From assembly GCF_000403135.1 (NCBI RefSeq), contig NZ_AQPN01000062.1:1-35610 (forward strand): a stretch of DNA of 35,610 nt, read 5' to 3'. How positions within the stretch are numbered: position 1 is the first letter of the stretch; each line of letters begins with the position of its first letter. Position numbers and translations under genes: made by a program. Source of the stretch: Arcticibacter svalbardensis MN12-7 (lineage in GTDB: Bacteria > Bacteroidota > Bacteroidia > Sphingobacteriales > Sphingobacteriaceae). Below the pieces are notes generated by a model. It did not search any database, was not told the origin of the DNA, and worked only from the letters and a program-made list of their open reading frames with translations. Shown piece by piece: positions 29,301-35,427 of this stretch.

Positions 29301-32300
29301 TAAGCTCTTACATAGTAAGTAGTATTTCCCTGTAACCCTGATATATTGCTAATGAAAGTACCATTGCCATACCCATTAGAAGTGATATGACCCGAAATCA
29401 TATCAGGGACGAAATTTGCTACAGTACTCCATATAATTCCTCTTACTGTAACAACAGCTCCACCATTACTAGTGATATTACCTCCAGTTACTGCAGTATT
29501 ACTACTAATTGAAGATACAATTGTGGTAGAAATAACGGGTTGAAAAGGCATAACAAAACTTACTTCATTTCCATAGGAAATTCCTGCATTGTTTATAACA
29601 TAAGCTCGTACATAATAGACAGTTCCTGGAGTTAAACCAGTCATCGTTGCTTCAAAATTTCCCTTATAATAACCAGTTTGTGCAGTTTTACTTGTAGTTG
29701 CATCTTCCGTATTAAAATTTGCAATACTACTCCAATAAATCCCTCTGGTAGTCACCATACCACCACCATCATCGGTAATATTTCCACCACTCACCGCTGT
29801 AGATGACGACATGACTACAGGAGCTTTGGTTGTTAAAGTAGCAGGAGCAGGAGGAAGTGTAGTGATTATTTCTACATTTCCATAGGCTGTACCCGCACTA
29901 TTAGTAGCATAAGCTCTGACATTGTAAGTGGTACTTCCCAGTAATCCAGTGATCGTTTGAAGGAAACTTCCTATCCCTGTAGTTCCTGTGGATGTAAATT
30001 CATCATTCAATGTAGGGTTAGTAGTTGTACTACTCCAGCATATTCCACTACTTGTTATCTGTGTACCTCCATTATTTATTATTGATCCGCCACAAATAGC
30101 TGAATTCCTGGTTATGGAGGAAACTTCCGGAACAGTGGTAGTAATTGATGGAGTAGTAAATGTGGTAAAACTCACCTCATTGGTACCATACCCGGTACCT
30201 GCACTATTAGTTGCATAAGCTCGTACGTAGTAGGTCGTTCCAGGAATTAAGCCAGTAAGGGTACTGCTGAAACTAACAGCTGCGCTTTGGATAGTTTTGC
30301 CTACAGATTCTGTGGCAGGATTAAATCCAGCACTAATACCCCAACAAACCCCTGTTACGTTTATAACTGCTCCTCCATTACTTGATATCGTACCTCCACT
30401 TAAACCTGTGGTTCCGTTTATTCCACTTCTTACTGTAGCAGTGGTCAGTACCGGAATTTCAGCTGCTAGTGTAGTGAAAGACAATTCATTTCCATATGCT
30501 GTTCCTGCATTATTAGTGGCGTAGGCACGTACATAATATGTGGTATTTCCAAGCAAATTGGTAAGGAAATGAATAAAGCTACCTGTGCCCGTACCGCTAG
30601 TCGTTTTACTGCCGGTAATAACCGGAGATCCTGTAGTATTCCAGCAAATTCCACTGCTAGTTACTTTTGTTCCTCCATCACTGGTAATTGAACCACCACT
30701 AGTAGCTGAAATATTTTTAATAGCAGAAATAGCAGCTGTAGTAATTGTTGGAGTTGTATATGTGCTGAAGACCACTTCATTTCCATATACAATCCCCACA
30801 CTGTTGATGGCATAAGCTCTTATATAATATTTAGTGCCAGGTATCAATCCAGTTATATTAACTGAGAATTCACCCTTCCCATCACCGCTGTCGATGTGAG
30901 GTCCCGTATTTACAGGTCCAGTAGTTGTACTCCAGCAAATTCCCCTCTTTGTTACAAGAGCACCACCATCAGATGGTATTGTACCTCCGCTTATAGCTGT
31001 CGTTCCACCGATGTCGCTAGCAGGACTAGTTATAAGTACTGGAAGACCTGCAGGAGCAGTATTAAAACTTATTTCATTGCCATAAACCGTGCCCGCACTA
31101 TTAATGGCATAGGCTCTAATATAATATTTAGTACTTCCGGTAAGCCCTGATATGTCACTAACAAAAGTGCCAGATCCTGTTCCATCTGAAGTATGTGAAT
31201 CTGTAATTAATGGAACAGGCGTGGTACTCCAGCATATTCCGCGATTGGTAATAAAGGCTCCTCCATCAAAAGTAATATTCCCGCCACTGGTCACTGATCC
31301 ACCTGTTAAATTAGAGATTGTTGTAGTAGTCAGGGCTGGGTATCCAGGAGTAACCATACTGATTACATTACCATAAGCAGTACCATGTGCATTAATTGCA
31401 TAAGCAACTACATAATATAAGGTAGCGGGTGATAAATCACGAATAGTGCTTACAAAGGTCCCAACACCATCACCATCAACAAGCTCTATGGTTTTAGACG
31501 TTAATGCAGTTGTTAGATTTTCCTGAGTAGTGCTCCAGATCACACCTCTTGAAGAGATCAATGCATCGCCATTATCACTGATATGACCTCCAGATATTGC
31601 AGTTATTCCTGTAATATTTGTGGCAGAACTGGTAGTAAGTGTCGCAAGCGAGGTATATGAGGTTGTAGTAAAAATCACTTGCTCACTATAAGTGGTACCA
31701 ACGCTATTTAATGCGTAAGTCTGGGCATAATATGTTGTTCCAGGAGTTAAACTTTTAATGTTACATATAAAAGTACCAATATCTATACCTGTGGTATTTG
31801 GCGACACTGCATGCTCAAACGTTAACCCATCCACACTCCACCTAATGCCACATTCTGTTACTAAAGCACCTCCATTATTGAGTATGGAGACTGTACTTAA
31901 AGCAGTATTATTATTAATACCATAAATAACTGGTGGAGTTGAGCTCAGAACAGGCGCTATAGCCTGAAGCGTTGTAAATTGTTTTACACTTCCATATCCT
32001 GTACCATATGAATTTACGGCAAATGCCTGGATGTAATACACTGTATTTCCCAGCAATCCTGTTAAATTAGAGGTAAACGAACCTTCTCCTGTACCTTTAT
32101 TGACAATGCGGGCATTCAAATCTGCAGCAGGATCAGGGAGGGTACTTAAACGAATTCCACGACTGGTAATTGATGCTCCACCATTGCCAGTTATATTTCC
32201 ACCTGCTATTGCAGATATATTTGTAATGTCTGATATATCAGATGTAATAACTGTAGGGAGTTCTGTAGCTATAGTAAATATCAGGTCCTCTCCATAAGCT

Positions 32301-34354
32301 GTTCCTGTACTATTTGTGGCATAAGCTCTGATGTGATAAACAGTATTTGACTCTAGCCCTGTTAAATTACTGGTAAAAGGTCCGCTTCCTGTTCCATTAC
32401 TGGTATGACTATCTCCAACAAGAGGATTTTCTTCCGTACTCCAGCATACGCCACGATAAGTAATCGCAGAACCTCCATCATTAAAGATATTTCCACCACT
32501 AATGGCCGTATTATCCATAAGTGAAGAAGGTACTGTAGTAGTCAGACCAGGGAGATCAAGAGTAGTGAAAATATATTCATCACCATAAGCAGTACCATGC
32601 GTATTGATCGCATAAGCCCTTACGTAATATTTTACACCAGGAGTTAATCCTGTCAAATTGCTTGAAAAACTACCAGTACCAGCACCGGTAACGGTCTGTG
32701 TTGTTTTGGTTGAAAGAGCAGTGGTTGGCTCTGTTTCAGTACCCCAACAGATCCCTTTTGAAGTAATCTGTGCCTGGCCTGTATTGGAAATCATACCTCC
32801 ACTGATGGCACTTGTTCCTGTAATACTGGAAGGATTAGTTGTTATTAGCGTTACATAAGAAGCGGTAATAAAACTTGTTTCCGTACTGAAAGCTGTGCCT
32901 GCCTTATTTGTTGCATAAGCGCGCACATAGTAGGTAGTACCAGATGAGAGCCCTGCGAGTTGTGCAGTAAAACTTCCAATATTCGCTAGCGAACCAGAAA
33001 TAGCATATTGAATATTAATATGATCCGTACTCCAGCTTATACCTCTTTCAGTTATCTCAGATCCACCGTTATTGAGTATTAACCCTTCACCAAGTGCTGA
33101 GATATCTGTAATATTAGTTATGTTAATTTCAGATGAGCTTAAAAGGGGTGCAACTGCAGGGGGAGAAGTAAATTGAACAATATTCCCATAATAAGTACCG
33201 CGGCTGTTTATTGCATAAGCTTGAACATAATAAGTAGTAAGTTCCATTAATCCGGTCAGGGTACTTGTATAAGGACCAACTCCAGATCCGTCATGAGTTA
33301 CAATGGCACTAGCATTATTTTTAGGGTCAGGGTTTGTTCCCCATCGAATTCCTCTAGCTGTAATATCTGCACCTCCACTAAAAGTAATACTACCTCCACT
33401 GACCGCAGTGGTACTTAGAATTTCGGTTGCTTCAGATGTAATAATTGTTGGAGGATAATAATCTGTAGTAAATGACTTGTCCTCACCGTAAGATACACCT
33501 GTAGCTGTAACCGCATAAGCCCTTACATGATAAGTTGTATTCGGTGACAATCCAGTCATTTCTGAACTAAAACTACCCAGACCATCTCCTGATGGAAGCT
33601 GTATTGTTTTAGTGCTTAAGGTAACAACCGGATTAGCCGAAAGGCTCCAGCATATTCCCAAAGCAGTAATCGTAGATCCACCAGTGCTGCTTACATTACC
33701 ACCACTAGTGGCTGTAGTGATTTTTATGTCAGTAAGATTAAGTGTGGTCAGAGTGGCACCACAACTTATTTCCTGCCAGCTTGCTCCATTATAAAAGCGA
33801 AGTGATTTTGTCAGCGTATTTATAAAAAAAGCTCCAGCATTTAATCCATCAGTAGCAGGATCAGGATCCACACTTAGCACAGGCAGCTTACATGTTTTAA
33901 GTCCGAAGCCTGTTGAGAAACCAGGACTTTCATTAAAACTTCCACTTCCCATTTCAGCTAATTTGGCCCAGATACTCCCGCTATAAATCATCATCGAACT
34001 GTTGACTGTAGAGAAATAAATAGAACCTGCATCTGGAGTGCCTGCCGGATAGTTATTATTGACAGGGATATAGGGAATACCACCTTTAACGACAAAGTAA
34101 TCTTCAATAGTAGAACTACTGATGTTAGATGTACAAAAACTTTCCCATGCTGTACCGGTGTAAATTAGAGGTGTTTGAGCTACCGAACTAAAAATGACCA
34201 TACCCGTTTCAGGAGAAGTTACCGAAGATGGATCTATAATTGGAAGATGCGGAATGCCAGAAATTATTCTAAAGTACGCCTGTCCGGAAACATTTCCAGT
34301 TCCGGCAAACAATAAAAGAAATACGATTTTTAATATTTGTATTAGTCTTTTCAA
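17339..34354 (-). CDS. Giant secreted repeat protein: about 34 FnIII-like and 10 FISUMP domains
   Basis: One uninterrupted 5671-codon frame. The signal peptide (cleavage near VSGQA, 22-26) is followed by three short repeats of the pattern (I/L)(I/M)Y(T/S)G(T/S)xW (about 27-200; the third reads RFYNGASW). Then about 25 fibronectin-III-like domains of about 100 residues reach residue 2705, with recurring cores SGGxI, GICWS, TYYVRAYAxNSxGTAYG and SFTT. The rest alternates ten FISUMP domains (CWLTQNLGA, AGWYWQFNR, GWRIPTxTEW, SLRCIRD) with nine further FnIII-like domains. It ends directly after the tenth FISUMP domain (LRCIKD), so no T9SS sorting domain or LPXTG-like anchor is visible on it. It is likely an extracellular fibre or adhesin. 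Exact domain edges are by eye. Confidence 0.93.
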   Translation of the reverse strand: MKRLIQILKIVFLLLFAGTGNVSGQAYFRIISGIPHLPIIDPSSVTSPETGMVIFSSVAQTPLIYTGTAWESFCTSNISSSTIEDYFVVKGGIPYIPVNNNYPAGTPDAGSIYFSTVNSSMMIYSGSIWAKLAEMGSGSFNESPGFSTGFGLKTCKLPVLSVDPDPATDGLNAGAFFINTLTKSLRFYNGASWQEISCGATLTTLNLTDIKITTATSGGNVSSTGGSTITALGICWSLSANPVVTLSTKTIQLPSGDGLGSFSSEMTGLSPNTTYHVRAYAVTATGVSYGEDKSFTTDYYPPTIITSEATEILSTTAVSGGSITFSGGADITARGIRWGTNPDPKNNASAIVTHDGSGVGPYTSTLTGLMELTTYYVQAYAINSRGTYYGNIVQFTSPPAVAPLLSSSEINITNITDISALGEGLILNNGGSEITERGISWSTDHINIQYAISGSLANIGSFTAQLAGLSSGTTYYVRAYATNKAGTAFSTETSFITASYVTLITTNPSSITGTSAISGGMISNTGQAQITSKGICWGTETEPTTALSTKTTQTVTGAGTGSFSSNLTGLTPGVKYYVRAYAINTHGTAYGDEYIFTTLDLPGLTTTVPSSLMDNTAISGGNIFNDGGSAITYRGVCWSTEENPLVGDSHTSNGTGSGPFTSNLTGLESNTVYHIRAYATNSTGTAYGEDLIFTIATELPTVITSDISDITNISAIAGGNITGNGGASITSRGIRLSTLPDPAADLNARIVNKGTGEGSFTSNLTGLLGNTVYYIQAFAVNSYGTGYGSVKQFTTLQAIAPVLSSTPPVIYGINNNTALSTVSILNNGGALVTECGIRWSVDGLTFEHAVSPNTTGIDIGTFICNIKSLTPGTTYYAQTYALNSVGTTYSEQVIFTTTSYTSLATLTTSSATNITGITAISGGHISDNGDALISSRGVIWSTTQENLTTALTSKTIELVDGDGVGTFVSTIRDLSPATLYYVVAYAINAHGTAYGNVISMVTPGYPALTTTTISNLTGGSVTSGGNITFDGGAFITNRGICWSTTPVPLITDSHTSDGTGSGTFVSDISGLTGSTKYYIRAYAINSAGTVYGNEISFNTAPAGLPVLITSPASDIGGTTAISGGTIPSDGGALVTKRGICWSTTTGPVNTGPHIDSGDGKGEFSVNITGLIPGTKYYIRAYAINSVGIVYGNEVVFSTYTTPTITTAAISAIKNISATSGGSITSDGGTKVTSSGICWNTTGSPVITGSKTTSGTGTGSFIHFLTNLLGNTTYYVRAYATNNAGTAYGNELSFTTLAAEIPVLTTATVRSGINGTTGLSGGTISSNGGAVINVTGVCWGISAGFNPATESVGKTIQSAAVSFSSTLTGLIPGTTYYVRAYATNSAGTGYGTNEVSFTTFTTPSITTTVPEVSSITRNSAICGGSIINNGGTQITSSGICWSSTTTNPTLNDEFTSTGTTGIGSFLQTITGLLGSTTYNVRAYATNSAGTAYGNVEIITTLPPAPATLTTKAPVVMSSSTAVSGGNITDDGGGMVTTRGIYWSSIANFNTEDATTSKTAQTGYYKGNFEATMTGLTPGTVYYVRAYVINNAGISYGNEVSFVMPFQPVISTTIVSSISSNTAVTGGNITSNGGAVVTVRGIIWSTVANFVPDMISGHITSNGYGNGTFISNISGLQGNTTYYVRAYATNVVGTQFGNQLSFITDPSGLATLVTSAASSITGTTAVSGGYISASGGAAVSTRGVVWSTVKNFDPETDVVDKTAQTGTGNGSFTSTLTGLSEGVTYYIRAYAINSTGTAYGNELSFTSLAIPSLTTIIPITASSGTSASSGGIIISDGGAWITNQGVCWSTSTNPTSGLYTHTSSDASSGSGFTSKLVGLTPSTLYYIRAYAVNGLGTAYGNELTFTTPAALATLTTSIVSITSESTAESGGEITNNGGSPVTARGVKWSIDPNFNPDTVSTCKTSDGTDIGIFTSSISGLKNSVRYYVRAYATTSVGTAYGNQVDLVIFPTSPILTTKEISAILGTTAKSGGDISRDGGAPILSRGIVWDINHNPTISLDTKTVDNTSASIGSFTGTMMRLIKNTQYYVRAYATNKIGTAYGLEIAFLTATFPTLTATTAATEIAATHALSGGVITDDGRSAITTRGLCWSMTSTPTISDAKTVDVASSGIGIITGSITGLKPNTLYYVRAYATNAVGTAYGSEISFTTEAVLFPTLTTNAVTSITSSSVNTGGLITDDGGMPVTGRGICWTTNSTVLPTTALSTTTYNSVGGIGNFTNAITGLTPATTYYVRAFAINSLGTAYGNLQTFTTLPAVPSVSMVAVTNVTMSSAEASATVTDNGGAALTDRGLYWNTTGILSISTDNSISNGFTGTTISGILTALTQSTKYYIWAYATSSAGTGYSSKPTVFSSLSLSSLTTTKPTLVTRTTARTGGNIISTGGATITDRGVCWSTTAPPTISHIRVSSGPGSVGSFITDLSSLMEGTKYYIRAYAVSNMGVDYGNLDSISTLTTATVTTTPATLIASATATSGGNITNDGGVSVTARGVCWSTTIPPIIDQPGTSKTTNGTGINSFTSALTGLTPFTTYYVRAYATSAQGTSYGNLEVFTTLPVPPIVTNLMVATLTNTTASGSATVTSDGGAEVTSRGICWNTTGTPVTTDNIFEGGAGIGDFEGELTGLLEGYTYYARAYATNSGGTGYSPLVTTFKICPSFTAMHIAGLNGAPVTKTVTYGSVGTNISGTIACWITQNLGADHEAVSADDASEASAGWYWQFNRSQGYSYVGSTYTPSNAWTVWTSSISESINWVATSDPCTLLLSAGWRIPTQTEWSNADGAPQNWTSADNTFASVLKLHPAGYLTYDAGLLTNRGTSGYYWSTIQYGAGNGYALNVGTASSVTNPNKAAAMSLRCIRDVVVATKPAVSNVTVPTSTMTASTAEGTATVTPDGGAMVTAKGLCWNTTGTPTIEDNPISGGSGIGAFTSPLAGLKEGVTYYVRAYATNSVGTVYSPLVTSFKICPPEFTIIHTAGLNGAPETKTVTYHSVSTNVSGSAACWLTQNLGADQEAVAVDDANDTAIGWYWQFNRAQGYKHDGTTRTPSNVWTPWITSISENTGWAVASDPCNLLLSGGWRIPTYTEWNNADAPPQNWTSSSDAYSSVLKIHMAGYLAAATGVLTTRGTIGNYWSNNYYNAGLAYSFTAGISSSNTAIPDKANAFSLRCIRDAIVISRPYVSNVTVPTTSMTATTAEGTATVSLDGGAMVSARGLCWNTTGSPTIADSPISAGTGVGEFALTLSGLTEGLTYYVRAYATNTAGTTYSPDVTSFKICPPAFTVIHTAGLNGAPVTKTVIYHSVSTNISGTAACWLTQNLGAERQAIAVNDETEASAGWYWQFNRAQGYKHDGTTRTPSNAWTAWITSISENINWGAGSDPCTLLLSGGWRIPTSTEWTNADAVPQNWGTATDAYASVLKLHPAGYLAYDTGLLTNPGTSGNYWGNIQYSAGNGYAFNLGTSSSVNAPNKAQGSNLRCIRDAIVIGRPSVSNVTVPTSTMTANTAEGTATVTLDGGATVTSRGLCWNTTGNPIIEDNTLSANTGTGIFTSTLAGLKEGITYYVRAYATNSVGTVYSPDITTFKLCPPTFTVIHTAGLNGAPETKTVIYHSVSTNISGSAACWLTQNLGADQEATSVTDVTEAAAGWYWQFNRIQGYKPVGTSYIPDNAWTDWTTSISENTGWAVASDPCTLLLSTGWRIPTYTEWNNADAPPQNWGSAIDTYGSVLKLHLAGILLSTDGSLSSRGTSGSYWSSSYYTAGLAYALDLNGGSGISVPNKVFGFPLRCIRDAVTIVKPTVSNVLVPTITMTATTAKGTATVTLDGGAPVTTRGLCWNTTGAPTIINNIVPTGTGVGEFTATLSGLAEGLTYYVRAYATNTAGTTYSPDVTSFKICPPAFTVIHTAGLNGAPVTKTVTYHSVSTNISGTAACWLTQNLGADRQATAVDDNTETSAGWYWQFNRAQGYKHNGTTRTPYNAWTAWVTSISENINWGAASDPCTLLLSGGWRIPTPTEWTNADAVPQNWASATDAYNSVLKLHPAGYMAYDTGVLTNRGTGGSYWGSIQYVAGNGYALSLGSSSSVTVPNKAQGSNLRCIRDAIVIGRPSVSNVTVPTSTMTANTAEGTATVSLDGGATVTSRGFCWNTTGNPIIEDNTIASGTGTGIFISTLPGLKQGITYYVRAYATNSVGTVYSPDITTFKLCPPTFTVIHTAGLNGAPETKTVTYHSVSTNISGSAACWLTQNLGADQEATSASDASEASAGWYWQFNRAQGYKPAGTSYIPDNAWTDWTTSISENTGWAVASDPCTLLLSTGWRIPTYTEWNNADAPPQNWTTASDAYASVLKVHMAGYLAAATGVLTTRGTIANYWSNSYYTAGLAYSFSAGISSSNTAVPDKANAFSLRCIRDAIVIGKPSVSNVKVPTTTMTATTAAGTATVATDGGAAVTARGLCWNAIGAPTVADNLVQAGTGVGEFTVTLSGLAEGLTYYVRAYATNTAGTTYSPDVTSFKICPPVFTVIHTAGLNGAPITKTVTYHSVSTNISGTAACWLTQNLGADRQALAVDDNTEASAGWYWQFNRVQGYKNDGTTRTPSNAWTGWTTSISENINWTTSDPCTLLLSGGWRIPTQTEWSNADAAPQYWATAVDTYASVLKLHPAGYLAYDTGVLTNRGSSGNYWASIQYIAGNGYALNLGSSSSVVAPNKAQGSNLRCIRDAIVLGRPSVSNVTVPTSTMTASTAQGTATVTVDGGAAVTSRGLCWNATGNPSIEDNPISIGTGTGIFTGTLPGLKQGITYYVRAYATNSVGTVYSPDITTFKLCPPTFTVIHTAGLNGAPETKTVIYHSVSTNISGSAACWLTQNLGADQEAVSASDASEASAGWYWQFNRLQGYKSDGATYTPSNAWTDWITGINENINWAVLADPCVQLLGNSWRIPSYTEWLNADAPPQNWSSAVDTYESVLKLHPAGFMAYDSGELTNRGSSGNYWSNTQSSAVAAYVLNLGSNSSVTAPTKTYGYSVRCIRDGVTVTKPSVSNVTVPTSSMTATTAQGIATVTPDGGATVTDRGLCWNTTGNPIIEDNPVVCAAGTGVFTGTLTGLKQGPTYYVRAYATNSAGTVYSPNVTTFKICPTTFTVIHTAGLNGAPVTKTVVYHSVSSNISGSAACWLTQNLGADRQATSVNDNTEPSAGWYWQFNRAQGYKNDGATRTPSNAWTAWTTSISEGLNWAAASDPCTLLLSAGWRIPTSTEWSNADAAPQFWTSAVNTYASVLKLHPAGYLAYDSGNLINPGTSGYYWSSNQYNVNNGYALNLGYGSSLIYPVKAQGSNLRCIRDAVVLARPSVSNVTIPSSSLTSNSAEGITTVTPDGGTVVTDRGLCWNTTGTPIIEDNPIPNGTGTGSFTTSISGLREGPTYYVRAYAINSVGITYSPDVTSFKICPAVFQVTHTAGTNGAPETKTINYHAVNSNISGIAKCWLSQNLGASQKASSATDASENSAGWYWQFNRLQAYSHDGTTRTPSPAWVASISESASWSVANDACGQLLSNGWRIPTYTEWNNADAPPQNWTSLNDAFNSDLNLHAAGYLDISNGGLNGRGVYGRYWSNTQYNNPNGYYLDLYSGSITSNIGKAYGFSLRCIKD
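17342..26235 (-). repeat. Coding repeat: ten FISUMP units, nine period steps of about 921 bp
   Basis: The conserved RCI(R/K)D codons start (low-coordinate edge) at 17342, 18254, 19175, 20096, 21014, 21938, 22859, 23780, 24701 and 25625. Spacings are 912, 921, 921, 918, 924, 921, 921, 921 and 924 bp, all multiples of three. Each unit joins one FISUMP domain (about 210 residues) to one FnIII-like domain (about 95). Units alternate between two types (GAPVTK or GAPITK versus GAPETK), so the true repeat is a dimer of about 1842 bp. Parts of like units are almost identical in DNA, for example 21901-21978 and 23743-23820. Confidence 0.95.
26240..33755 (-). repeat. Coding repeat: about 25 tandem FnIII-like modules
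   Basis: Modules of about 300 bp, each coding for an FnIII-like domain, run through the N-terminal half of the giant gene. Unlike the FISUMP units they are clearly diverged in DNA and vary in length, so this is an old array. The count of 25 comes from listing the SGG...GGxxIT(x)RGICW cores one by one; a few weak modules could shift it by one or two. Confidence 0.85.
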
Positions 34355-34408
34355 TATCTTACTTTGAATATTTCCAATTTTTTATCCTAGTCATTTATTA
34401 TAGGTTGA

Positions 34409-35398
34409 CTATTGTAATTTTTTTAGAATGTTGTCTATTTGCAATTGCTGATTATTTATACGTTCCCTCAGGACGTTAATTTCTTCTTGCTGTTGTTTAA
34501 TCTGTTGTTGCTGTTCTTTAACGGCCTGAATAAGTACACCTGTAAGTTGTGTATAATCAACTTTCAGAAAGCCATCACTTCCTTTCTTTACCATTTCAGG
34601 ATAGACCCTTTGTAGTTCCTGAGCTATAACCCCAATCTTAGGACCAGCGGCATACTTCTTTTGATCGTTATACTCGAATCTAACCCCGCGAATGAGGTCA
34701 ATGTCCTTCAATACCCGACTTAGTGTTTCTACTTTAGTTTTTAATCTTTGATCAGAAGGCGTATAAAAATTGCCGTTTAAAGTTAAATTTTGTTCAAAAG
34801 TGGCATTTCCTGCAGCATCGAAACTTAACCCTTTTCCTGCAGCGCCATCATTGCTTATATGATATGCGGCCATTTTTAAGTTTGCAGTGGCAGTATGATT
34901 TCCTAAATTATCGCCATGTGCATCAACATAAGCCTTTGTAGTAGCATCAGCATCAGACACGGGTGTTGCCAGATCCGTTAAATGTTTGCTCCCCATCGAT
35001 ATATCTGCAGTAGCAGTTCCGAAACCACTTATAGGAATAGCATTTTTTAAGGTTGCGGTAGCGACTCCTGAAGAGTTTCCAACATACAACTGACCGCTAG
35101 CTAAGACATTATCTACGGAAACCCAACTAGTGCCGTTGTAAACATACAGACGACCATCTGTTGTGGAGTAAAATGTATCTCCAACTTCTCCGGTTGAGGG
35201 TGTTGTTCCTCCGCTCTGAGTTGCTGCAACTTTTGTATCCACATATTTTTTAGTAGCGGCATCCTGATCGGTTGCTGGATCTAAAAGGTTACTGATTTTA
35301 AAATTTCCTAAGGAGATAGTTGCTGTTGCAGCTCCGAAACCGCTAAGAGGGATGATATTTTTTAAAGTTGCGGCGGCCTTACCAGAAGCGTCACCCAC
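34409..35398 (-). CDS. Tail-fibre-like protein with peptidase S74 (intramolecular chaperone) domain, 5' part frameshifted
   Basis: The 329 residues visible from the GTG at 35398 are the C-terminal part of a longer protein. Two copies of a repeat (GQLYVG, ATLKN(I/A)IP(L/I)SGFG, ISLG, then DA(A/T)TK(K/A)YVD) are followed by EVGDTFYSTTDGRLYVYNGT and W. Residues about 200-329 form the S74 domain: SDQRLK at 215-220 holds the Ser-Lys dyad (S215, K220) known from phage endosialidase tailspikes to cut the chaperone off after folding. KIGVIAQELQRVYPEMV follows, then a coiled coil to the end. The start is an artefact of the upstream frameshift. The giant gene follows after 54 nt. Such proteins form trimeric fibres in phages and on Bacteroidota surfaces. 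Confidence 0.85.
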   Translation of the reverse strand: MGDASGKAAATLKNIIPLSGFGAATATISLGNFKISNLLDPATDQDAATKKYVDTKVAATQSGGTTPSTGEVGDTFYSTTDGRLYVYNGTSWVSVDNVLASGQLYVGNSSGVATATLKNAIPISGFGTATADISMGSKHLTDLATPVSDADATTKAYVDAHGDNLGNHTATANLKMAAYHISNDGAAGKGLSFDAAGNATFEQNLTLNGNFYTPSDQRLKTKVETLSRVLKDIDLIRGVRFEYNDQKKYAAGPKIGVIAQELQRVYPEMVKKGSDGFLKVDYTQLTGVLIQAVKEQQQQIKQQQEEINVLRERINNQQLQIDNILKKLQ

Positions 35399-35427
35399 AT
35401 AAAGCTGACCATAAGGAAGAGCATTAT

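Noticed and set aside
18431-33794. Many open frames of 60-100 codons on the plus strand inside the giant gene
   Set aside because: They recur at the same phase in each repeat unit because the minus-strand codons are conserved, and have compositions unlike real proteins. They are shadows of the repeats.
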